Positions 11,352 to 21,966 of a DNA stretch of 64,000 nt are shown here, piece after piece; the stretch's first letter is position 1, and every line of letters begins with the position of its first letter. Source of the DNA: Valencia hispanica (Eukaryota; Chordata; Actinopteri; Cyprinodontiformes; Valenciidae); the NCBI GenBank assembly GCA_963556495.2, contig OY747700.1:5583020-5647019 (forward strand). The letters run 5' to 3'. A program made the position numbers and the translations under genes. The notes below the pieces were generated by a model. The model was given only the letters and a program-made list of their open reading frames with translations. It had not been told where the DNA came from and ran no database searches.

Positions 11352-14085
11352 TGGATCCACAAATGTCTGGATCTGGATCCTGATACGTACGTGTCTGGAT
11401 CTGGATCCTGATACGTACGTGTCTGGATCTGGATCTGGATCCTGATACGTACGTGTCTGGATCTGGATCCTGATACGCACCTGTCTGGATCTGGATCTGG
11501 ATCCTGATACACACGTGTCTGGATCTGGATCCTGATACGTACGTGTCTGGATCTGGATCCTGATACGTACGTGTCTGGATCTGGATCCTGATACGCACCT
11601 GTCTGGATCTGGATCTGGATCCTGATACACACGTGTCTGGATCTGGATCCTGATACGCACCTGTCTGGGTCTGGATCTGGATCCTGATTCGCACCTCTCT
11701 TGCTCTGGATTTGGATCCTGATACGCACCTGTCTGGATCTGGATCTGGATCCTGATACACACGTGTCTGGATCTGGATCCTGATACGCACCTGTCTGGGT
11801 CTGGATCTGGATCCTGATTCGCACCTCTCTTGCTCTGGATTTGGATCCTGATTCGCACCTGTCTGGATCGGGATCTGGATCCTGATACGTGCGTGTCTGG
11901 ATCTGGATCTGGATCTTGATACGTACGTGTCTGGATCTGGATCTGGATCCTGATACACACGTGTCTGGATCTGGATCCTGATACACACGTGTCTGGATCT
12001 GGATCTGGATCCTGATACGCACGTGTCTGGATCTGGATCTGGATCCTGATACGCACGTGTCTGGATCTGGATCTGGATCCTGATACGTACGTGTCTGGGT
12101 CTGGATCTGGATCCTGATACACACGTGTCCGGATCTGGATCTGGATCCTGATACACACGTGTCTGGGTCTGGATCTGGATCCTGATACGTACGTGTCTGG
12201 ATCTGGATCCTGATACGTACGTGTCTGGATCTGGATCTGGATCCTGATACGCACGTGTCTGGATCTGGATCCTGATACGCACGTGTCTGGATCTGGATCC
12301 TGATACGCACCTGTCTGGGTCTGGATCTGGATCCTGATACGTACGTGTCTGGGTCTGGATCTGGATCCTGATACACACGTGTCCGGATCTGGATCTGGAT
12401 CCTGATACACACGTGTCTGGGTCTGGATCTGGATCCTGATACGTACGTGTCTGGATCTGGATCCTGATACGTACGTGTCTGGATCTGGATCTGGATCCTG
12501 ATACACACGTGTCTGGATCTGGATCCTGATACGCACCTGTCTGGGTCTGGATCTGGATCCTGATACGTACGTGTCTGGATCTGGATCCTGATACGCACCT
12601 GTCTGGGTCTGGATCTGGATCCTGATTCGCACGTGTCTGGATCTGGATCTGGATCCTGATACGCACGTGTCTGGATCTGGATCCTGATACGCACCTGTCT
12701 GGATCTGGATCCTTATATGCATCTGTCTGGGTCTGGATCTGGATCCTGATACGTACGTATCTGGATCTGGATCTGGATCCTGATACGCACCTGTCTGGAT
12801 CTGGATCCTGATACGTACGTGTCTGGATCTGGATCCTGATACGTACGTGTCTGGATCTGGATCCTGATTCGCACGTGTCTGGATCTGGATCTGGATCCTG
12901 ATTCGCACCTGTCTGGATCTGGATCTGGATCCTGATTCGCACGTGTCTGGATCTGGATCTGGATCCTGATTCGCACGTGTCTGGATCTGGATCCTTATTC
13001 GCACCTGTCTTGATCTGGATCTGGATCCTGATACGTACGTGTCTGGATCTGGATCCTGATACGTACGTGTCTGGATCTGGATCCTGATTCGCACGTGTCT
13101 GGATCTGGATCTGGATCCTGATTCGCACCTGTCTGGATCTGGATCTAGATCCTGATTCGCACGTGTCTGGATCTGGATCTGGATCCTGATTCGCACGTGT
13201 CTGGATCTGGATCCTTATTCGCACCTGTCTGGATCTGGAGCTGGATCCTGATACGTAAGTGTCTGGATCTGGATCTGGATCCTGATACGTACGTGTCTGG
13301 ATCTGGATCCTGATACGTAAGTGTCTGGATCTGGATCTGGATCCTGATACGTACGTGTCTGGATCTGGATCTGGATCCTGATTCGTACGTGTCTGGATCT
13401 GGATCTGGATCCTGATACTTACGTGTCTGGATCTGGATCTGGATCTGGATCCTGATACGTACGTGTCTGGATCTGGATCCTGATACGTACGTGTCTGGAT
13501 CTGGATCTGGATCCTGATACGTACGTGTCTGGATCTGGATCCTGATACGTACGTGTCTGGATCTGGATCTGGATCCTGATACGTACGTGTCTGGATCTGG
13601 ATCTGGATCTGGATCTGGATCTGGATCCTGATACGTACGTGTCTGGATCTGGATCCTGATACGTACGTGTCTGGATCTGGATCTGGATCTGGATCCTGAT
13701 ACGTACGTGTCTGGATCTGGATCCTGATACGTACGTGTCTGGATCTGGATCTGGATCTGGATCTGGATCCTGATACGTACGTGTCTGGATCTGGATCTGG
13801 ATCCTGATACGTACGTGTCTGGATCTGGATCCTGATACGTACGTGTCTGGATCTGGATCCTGATACGTACGTGTCTGGATCTGGATCTGGATCTGGATCT
13901 GGATCTGGATCTGGATCTGGATCTGGATCCTGATACGTACGTGTCTGGATCTGGATCCTGATACGTACGTGTCTGGATCTGGATCTGGATCCTGATACGT
14001 ACGTGTCTGGATCTGGATCTGGATCCTGATACGTACGTGTCTGGATCTGGATCTGGATCCTGATACGTACGTGTCTGGATCTGGA
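11352..14085 (+). repeat. 2.7-kb minisatellite of 28/34-bp units
   Basis: The core unit is a 28-bp block ending in one or more TGGATC hexamers. The middle reads ATACGTACGTG, ACACACGTG, ACGCACGTG or TCGCACCTG followed by TCTGGATC. Hexamer number varies, giving 28, 34 and 40 bp and longer units; the run near 13880-13925 has the most hexamers. Neither 28 nor 34 is a multiple of three, and stops are absent in all three minus frames. This creates spurious reading frames of up to 932 codons encoding RIRIQIQ and QDPDPD type repeats. Confidence 0.95.
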
Positions 14086-14660
14086 ACAGGATATGTACAG
14101 ATTTGGATGTGGATCCAGATATATATACAGGTTTACATCCACATGTTTTTGTTCCCAGATGCTAATATTTTCAAGATATTTTCGCCTCTGGATCCAGATG
14201 TTTCAGTGTTCAGGGCAAGATGTTCAAGTCCAGCTTCAGATGTTTTTCATTACAACTGCGTCACTTTTGATCCAGATGTTTTGGAATCTTCATCCAAGCA
14301 TTTCACTGTATAGACTCGTAGAATAGAATGTGGCTCCAGATGTTTCAGATTCCAGATACTTTTAGGTCTGGACCTAAACTTTCTAGAGTCCTGGCCCAAA
14401 TATTTCACATTTTTGATGTAGGTGTTTTAAATATCCTGGGCTCAGAGTTTTCTTAGTCCTGATCCTGAATTCCCAGAGTCTGTATCCAGATGGTTCAGAT
14501 TCTTGATCCAGATGTTTGTGTCTTGTTCCCCACGCTTGCGATTCTTCAACCAAGAATTTAAATGTCCGAACATTTCTGAGTCCTGCTTTCAGACTCTGAA
14601 TCCAGATGTTTTTTTTTTTTCCACCTCTGGATCCAGATGTGTCCGACATCCACCTCCTCC
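14086..14660 (+). repeat. Degenerate border of the GGATC minisatellite, 3' side
   Basis: Irregular copies of GATCCAGATGTTT (for example near 14193, 14270, 14335, 14500, 14600 and 14630) separated by unrelated bases. They look like older, decayed repeat units. Confidence 0.55.
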
Positions 14661-14824
14661 TTAGTGCCTTGCTCCAGGGCATGTTGGACATGTTGCTGTA
14701 CTAATCTGATGATCTGCCTATTTATTGTGTAATTTATGACTGAATGCTGACACTGTTCAGGCTGTAGGAGCGCCCCCCGCAGGGCCGTCACTGTAAATAC
14801 GGACAACCACTGAAACCTGTGGAT

Positions 14825-14830
14825 AATAAA
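14825..14830 (+). terminator. dgkd: Candidate dgkd polyadenylation signal
   Basis: AATAAA about 5.6 kb after the dgkd stop, followed by a T/G-rich stretch (CTGTTGGGTGTTTTTATTTG). It is the first convincing signal downstream of the gene on the + strand. Confidence 0.45.
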
Positions 14831-14993
14831 CTTCATGTCTCCTCTGAAACTCTGTTGGGTGTTTTTATTTGCCTTCTCTGAGTCAAACTTCAGGTTTCAA
14901 ACGGTGAACATCATCCGCTGCAAAGTACTCGACACCAGAACTGAAAGTTCTCACCAAACCAACGAATGATCTCAGACAAAACCAACAACAAAG

Positions 14994-15885
14994 TAGTACA
15001 CTTGATTTTATTAAGTAAAATTCAGTATAAGTATAGCAAATATACATTGTGCTGTGCACTAGAATGTGTGCTAATTTAATAATCCTTTGAACTAAATTGG
15101 AACGTTTTTAAATTTAATAAAGTATATATTCAAGTATGCAACAAGTACACTAATCTATATACTTCTAGTGTAGTTGATATATATACTTGTAGTTCACATT
15201 TTAGTTTATTAAAAGTATAACGTGTAGCATAAGTACACTCTATACTACACTCTATACTGCCATTGCACAAGTTGTATACTTCTAGTCCACATTTCAGTTT
15301 AAGTATACCTTAAGTACAATTGTATAAATGACAAATTTAGATACTATTGTATTATTGGTTCCATTATTTATGAAATAAAATTTATTATGCGGTGTTGCTA
15401 TGACAGAGTTACAGACCAAATGTGTTATTTTTGCTACCATAATACTTTTTTTTTCTTACTATAAGAATACTTGTAGCATACAATTTAGATACTGAAATAT
15501 ACTTATTAAAGTTAACCCATACTGTATGTACACTAATGTGTTTACAAAATCACAAGTCAAAGTTTAGAACAAATTTTATATATTTCCATAACATTTTTAA
15601 ATGTAGCATACAGAGTATTTACAGCTTTAAATATGTGCATTTCAGTAACAGCCTCTATGAAATCAGACCCTTCTTAGCTGCAAAGAAGCAGATTGAAGAT
15701 GAAGTCCTTATATGTCAAAAATAATGGAGGAAGAAGTATACCAAAGTACAAGCTTTAGTATTAAAGTATAAGTGTAAGCCTTAATATTAATGTACTTGGT
15801 CTTAGACTTCTCTTGATACTTCACAGTACAATTATTAAGTATATAAAACACAATTAATAAAATGTAAACTTTAAGTACACTGTCT
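14994..15885. repeat. AT-rich repeat with AGTACACTT-like inverted ends
   Basis: AT-rich stretch with many AGTATACTT and AGTACAC words. It begins AGTACACTTGATTTTATTAA and ends near TTTAAGTACACTGTC, which suggests a small DNA transposon. No target duplication was established. Confidence 0.35.
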
Positions 15886-15939
15886 CATTAGTATAAAATA
15901 GGTAAACTGGTAGCAGTGCTGTAGCCATGTCACCATCTT

Positions 15940-16475
15940 TCGACTCCAAGTCACACTTGAGTCCTTAATATTCAAGTCCAAGTCAAGATGCCAGGTCCTA
16001 CAGACCAAGTCCCAAAAAGATACTTCCAGTTCAAGTTGAGCCATGACTGCCGGACAGCAAGTCAAAAATAAGAGCATGGTGTCGATTTTAAGACTATAGA
16101 ATAATGGCAGCCATACATAACTTACTCTATTTTCTTTTTAAACTGTGCTCAATGTCCCCACGCTAACACAGTAGCATGTGCTAAATAATAAAACATGCTT
16201 AAAATGAATCTGAAAACAATAAACTGTAGACATGTCACCCGTACACTTACAAGGGCTTTGGAAAGTTGTCAGATTTGTCCAGTAATCTGAGCTAATATAA
16301 AAAGCTAACATCAGCATTGGCTACATGCCAAACAACAGTAGCAATTTATCATGTTGGAGTCCAAGTTAAAGTCCTAATGATGCAAGTCTGAGTCCAAGTC
16401 ATTGGTGTGCTGCTCAAGTCACAAGTCCCTTAAACGTAACTCGAGTCAGGACTTGAGTACTCCATCTCTGACTGG
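15940..16475. repeat. CAAGTC/GACTTG-rich dispersed repeat, copy 1
   Basis: Dense in CAAGTCCAAGTC and TTGAGTC words. It ends in GGACTTGAGTACTCCATC. A second copy in opposite orientation lies at about 22103-22545, and a short piece near 22945-23000. Confidence 0.55.
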
Positions 16476-16479
16476 TAGT

Positions 16480-17597
16480 ACACTGGAATAAACTGCTTTT
16501 GCTAAGGGTAGAATCCTGAATCAATACTGATCAATCCTTCATTGCAGAGGCGCCACAGGGAGCTGAGTTAGGACACCTGTTTTTTGGAGGTTTAAACAGG
16601 ATTTTCCGATTAAACCAGTCTCAAACATGTTCCAATAAGTTTGAAACTAATTCAAGCAATATAAAAAAAAAAAACAATGTGGAACTGGTTTTGGCCCAGT
16701 TGGAACTAACAAACATGAATTAAACTCGGGTAAGAACCAGAAAAGCTTTTTTTTCCCTCAAATTCAGCAAAAAATAAATAAAACTACAGATAATGTTTTA
16801 CTGGTGACGACGTCATGACAGATACCCAGTCCCGGATGGGAAGTGAATGCATCCTGATGTAGAGTTGTAGTTTGGTGGAGATAAAATGGAGAAGCTGGAT
16901 GATTTTTCTCTGGTTCTGAGATGGATGAGAACCCGGCAGAACCAAAAGAGTTTAATAAAACTGTCCTCATGTCCCTGGCTAGCTTGAGCTTTATTAATAT
17001 TGATTTATTGAAAATCTCTTTCGTGTGAGGACCAAATGTTCTCATGAAGGTTTGTGGGCACCTTTAAGAACAGAAGAGGAGCTAAAATTTTGAATCAGGT
17101 TTAATGTTTCTCCAACAGGAATAAAATAAACCTTTGTCGAACAGTGATATTTATTTTCCGATTGTTTCGTTCTGACCCGTTTGATCCAGTTCTGTTAAAT
17201 TAAAAAGAACTCCAGCTTGTGATGTAAACAGCCATGTTTTTGTTGCTGCTGTTAGTTAGGAGAATCTCTCCTGTTGAAATCTAAGCGGGCTCAGTGTTCC
17301 CTCCAGCTTGTCTTGCAGGATGTTGGTTTTTCTACGTCAGTACACAACCCAGTTGCTGCTCCCACTAAATGAATGATCACTCCTCACCTGAGCCACAGGG
17401 CACTTTAGAGGTTGACCTCTGACCTCCTGTCTTAATGGCTGAGTGATGAAAAACGAACGCTTTGTCAGGACTCTGGTTGGTCTATTATCCCTAGTTGTCC
17501 CCTGTTCTGCTACGAGTCAATATTTGAACTGTGGTTAAGAGTTGATCGATCAGATGGACCTTTATTTCCCCTGCGGACAGACGGTGAGGAGGGAGAC
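16480..17597 (+). other. Intergenic region upstream of the coagulation protease gene
   Basis: No open reading frame with protein similarity and no recognised repeat. The promoter and 5' leader of the coagulation gene should lie in its last few hundred bases. I could not identify specific binding sites with confidence. Confidence 0.4.
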
Positions 17598-20500
17598 ATG
17601 TTGTTGTCCATGACTCTAAGCTTCCTCCTGAGCTGCTCCACGCTGATCCAATGTTCAGGTGAGACAATGTGTTACCAGATCCATTTTATAAAGCTCAATA
17701 GCAGCAACTTCAGCAAATTGTGAGATTGTTAAAGTCTTTAAAATGCGCTTCAGACTGTTGACCATCAATGCTGTTTAATAATTAAACATGGAAGCAGTCC
17801 GTGTGCGAGGGATGTCTGAGTAAAGGTTTATTTGCTCCTCAGTCTTCCTCGACCAGCCGACTGCTGTGCAGGTGCTGCAGTCCTCCACTAGGAGGCGGCG
17901 TGCCAACGCCTTCGCCCTAGAGGAAATGCTTCCAGGAAACCTGGAGAGGGAGTGCTACGAAGAGCGCTGCTCCCAAGAGGAGGCCGCGGAGATCTTCCAG
18001 ACCCACGAAACCACAGTACGGCACACTCTTAGGGCCACATTAAGGGCTGCACGGCCCTGATTTCAGTGTTTTTAGGTTTCTTGTCCTGGCAACTTGGAAC
18101 AACAACATGGTGGGTCTGGTTGCCTTACAGTTTCAGTGAGAAGATTTGTTCTACAAGAGGGAGAAATATTAGATATCTTTTGGTGCACAGTTAACTTTAT
18201 GAAATTAATGTCTGGAGAGGCTGTGTTTGGTTCAGGCAGCAGAATGGACAGCAATCAAAGCCATCAGAATAAAAGTGTCTTCTACATTCATAGCAAAGCC
18301 AGTACGGAATGTATAAACAGTATCTGTACTTATATATGTAAGGGTTTGCATGTAAGTTTGTACAAAGGTGGAAAGAGAAGTTCTCTGGAGTTAAATTGCA
18401 GGAAAAGGGCGCCCCCATGGGTCAGTCTCACGCTACATCACTTCACCTACAGCCAATCAAAGGACCCGCCATCATCCAGTGATCAATAGACCAGCCGCAG
18501 TCCCAAACCCTTAACCCCCATCTGGCAACAACAGGGATGCAGGTCAAAAGGAACAGAGCAGATCCATCATCCACCTACTTCAACCAACCCACTGTCATCT
18601 GGACAAAGCAGGCAGCACTGTGAGGATCATTTTCTTTGATTTCTCCAGTGCATTTAACACAATTCAGCCTGATTTGCTTTGTCAGAAACTCCTGAAGACA
18701 CAGGTGGAGCCTCAACAATCGCCTGGATCAATGACTACCTCACCAACAGACCACAGTTGGTGAGACTGAAGAATTGTGTGTCAAACCCAACACGTCCGCA
18801 AATTAAAATGACCATATAGGTTGATTGTGACAGCTACAAAAAACGACCTGTGTGAGCGCTTTCTGGGGTCAGGCGCCGATCCAGCAGTGACTAGCTACCA
18901 ACAGGGCATGCGCGTCCTTTCTCAGAGGAGCTGCCAAATACGCACGAACGAAAGTTATCTCAGTTCAGCTACCAACATTCGTACTGGTAAAACTCACTGC
19001 AGTTTCACTATTTCCTTCATTCCTTCATTCACGTGTTGCTAGCCTTTTGGTTATGGCAGTGTGGTTATCATAGTGCATCAATTCCAGACGATCGAGTTAC
19101 TAAGTTTACGTGAGGTCCAAAAACGCTCTCTGCCTCCGTATGTTTAAAAGGCATTTGTTTTCATTCTTTACCGTTTTAAACATGGGGAAATCACACATCC
19201 TTTGACATGTGAAATTAACACATAATTAAAGAATGGCACTGAATTACTAAAACCACCCAGATGTATATGAAAAGAAGACCAACCTGTATCTGTGAAGACG
19301 GCATTTTCTTTTTCTAAGGTTTTGTGGCCACACAGTCGCCTTTATTTAGAAGTGCAACACTCGGCAAATGTCCGTGGGGTGGAAGGGAACCCCCGGAAGG
19401 CCGCATCCCTCTGAACATGGGGCGCCCTTCTCAACCACTGTGCTACGCGACACGGCTTTTATCCTTTTTTTAACCATGTGCAGCGTAGTGAACCCCATTT
19501 TCTTCGGAATAACAACGTTTATTAGTTAATTTGTAGTGAGATTACTTCGATATCTGTGTCATCATCTGTTTAAATGCCCAAGGTAGATGTGCCAGGCTCC
19601 CAAAGGGCCGTTTGTTTTTTACAGCTTTACATTACATTTACATTTACATTTTAAACCACAAGGGGTCGCATACAGAATATAGGGTCGTTTTTTGTAGCTG
19701 TCACAATCGACCTATATGGTCGTTTTATTTTGCGGATGGACTGGTCAAACCAGGTGGTCAGCAGCACAGGAGCACCACAGGGGACCATACTCTCACCATT
19801 CCTTTTTACTCTGTACACCTCAGACTTCCAGTACAAAGCAGAGACCTGTCATCTGCAGAAATACTCAGATGACTCTGCAATTGTCGGGTGTATCAGAGAT
19901 GGACAAGAAGCTGAATACAGAGAGCTGGTGGACCGCTTTGTGACATGGTGTGGAAACAATCGTCTCACCTTGAATGTGAACAAAAGAGATGATTGTAGAT
20001 TTCAGAAGAAACAGGGATAAGTCAAAAACTGTTTCCATCATGGGAGAAGAAGTGGAGGTGGTTGAGGAGTATAAATACCTCGGAGTTCACCTGGACAACA
20101 GACTGGACTGGAGACTGAACAGTGAAGCCGTCTACAAGAAGGGACAGAGCAGACTGGACTTCTTGAGGAAGCTTAGGTCCTTCAAGGTTTGCAGCAAGAT
20201 GCTGCAGATATTTTACAAGTTTGTTGTGGAGAGTGTAATCTCTTCATCCGTCATCTGTTGGGGTAGCAGCATCAGAGCCAGGGACTTAAAAAGGCTCAAC
20301 AACCTGATAAAGAAGGTTCTGGTTCTGTTCTTGGGACAACTGTGGAACATCTGTAGATGATAATGCAAAGAAGGATTCTTCATAAAATCAAAAAAATTAT
20401 GGACAACCCTGAGCATCCTCTTCATGAGACAGTCATACAACAACAGAGCGTCTCCAGTCAGAGGCTTCTTCAGTTTCGCTGCAACAGAGACCGCTACAGG

Positions 20501-21966
20501 AAATCCTTCCTGCCCACAGTCATCATCATCTACAACAACTCCTTAAAGAATTAATTATATGACCTACACCAACACTTAATTTCCCTCTGGGATCAATAAA
20601 GTATTTTTGAATTGAATTGAATAAATGCTGTTTCTGCGTGGAAACACATGTTGCACAAATGATGTTGGAGGATTTCTGCTGTGGAAAGTGAAGTTGCGGA
20701 GCCGAAAACTCCAGTTATTTCTGTCCAAACGCAAACACTTAAAACGGAGAACACACAAATCTTCACTCTGGGCGGAGATTTTTAAAAAGATTTGTTTTCG
20801 GTGCCGTAAATCTGCGTTTTCGCGTGGATGACAGGCCAAACCGTAGAAAAATATCTTCGTTTTATGAGATACCCGGCTACATGTGGACAAGGCATTAGAC
20901 TAGTGATGTCTTAGCATCGTCTTTGCTTGTGCTAGCTTTGCTCTTGTTTTGCTTTTTCTATTAAGCTAAGCTCTAATGTCCACTTTGGCATGCACCCCCA
21001 TCCAAGTATCTTCTTTACTGCCTCCAAACGTCCCAATTAATAGCCTACACCATCCTCTACTGGTTGTCATTACATTGCACGGTTGCAACCTAATGTACAC
21101 GGGCGGTGTACTCTGTCTTGGGCAGGCCGATACCTGAAGGGCTGGGTCAGGCCTGCCCATTGTCACCGGGCCTGGACAGCCTAAACCATCACCCGAATCA
21201 GTGAAGAACCTAAGCCCATGCAAGTAGTTCTTCACAGACTGCATGTACAGTAGTTCTCTAGGTGAGCCCCGCTAGTTTACACATTACTAGTTTGTCCAAG
21301 CATTGTTTGTCCTGTAGGCCTACTTCTGTGGAGAGAACTTTATTCAATACAAGCTGTATATTTTGAATGATCCTAAATGTATTTCTGCTAAATCTGTGAG
21401 AAGTTTTGTATCAGGGCTGATGGACACAGAAGTCCTTATTAGACATGGGCCAGAATGAGGGGTGGAGGAGGGACCATTGTCATAAACTGACATCTTGTAA
21501 CTTTCCTTTTGGTGATCTAGTTCAGTGGTCTCCAACCCTGGTCCTGAAGATCTACTATCCGTTGAGTTTTAGATGCATCCCTGCTCCAACACAACTGAAT
21601 CACACAAATGACTCATTACCAGGTCTTCAACAAACTTGATGGCATGCTGAAGAGGTAAATCAATCATTTGATTCAGCTGTGTTGGAACAGGGATGCATCT
21701 AACACCTGCAGGACAGCAGATCTCGAGGACCAGGGTTGGAGACCATTGATCTAGTTGATGGATGTTTATGATCCCAAACAGTGTGACCTGTTTTCCTTCA
21801 GCTTTAGGTTTTCATGGTTCCTCACAATTCCTGGACTGGTAGGAGGTGGATCTTCTTCCCGAGTCCTGTTGCTTCAGATTTAGTTGCTGCCTTTTGGCTT
21901 TCTTTGCTGCACATATTAACTCTGAACTTTCTCATCCACAGATGGAGTTCTGGTACAGATACAAGA
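17598..21966 (+). CDS. Signal, propeptide and Gla-domain exons of the coagulation protease
   Basis: Exon 17598-17658 gives a hydrophobic signal peptide starting [12 protein letters not shown]; the start lies 14 codons before the LIQCS end. Exon 17843-18015 gives the propeptide ending in RRRR and the Gla domain with [20 protein letters not shown]. Exon 21942-21966 gives the aromatic EFWYRYK helix. About eleven glutamates between the propeptide and this helix could be gamma-carboxylated for calcium-dependent membrane binding. The intron 18016-21941 is full of transposons. Confidence 0.88.

Larger units (their letters stand above)
9239..14850 (+). other. dgkd: Probable dgkd 3' untranslated region
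   Basis: No splice acceptor-linked exon or protein family is visible after the dgkd stop. The first polyadenylation signal I found is AATAAA at 14825, after a stretch (14690-14824) that is unlike the repeats. On this reading the 3' UTR is about 5.6 kb and contains the 2.7-kb minisatellite. Positions 9239-10900 are non-repetitive sequence rich in AGAACC and GGTTCTG words. An earlier poly(A) site cannot be excluded. Confidence 0.5.

Noticed and set aside
11243..14142. Reading frames of 483, 628 and 932 codons on the minus strand
   Set aside because: They are translations of a stop-free minisatellite whose unit is not a multiple of three, so all three minus frames give the same peptide repeat. 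There is no splice or domain context.
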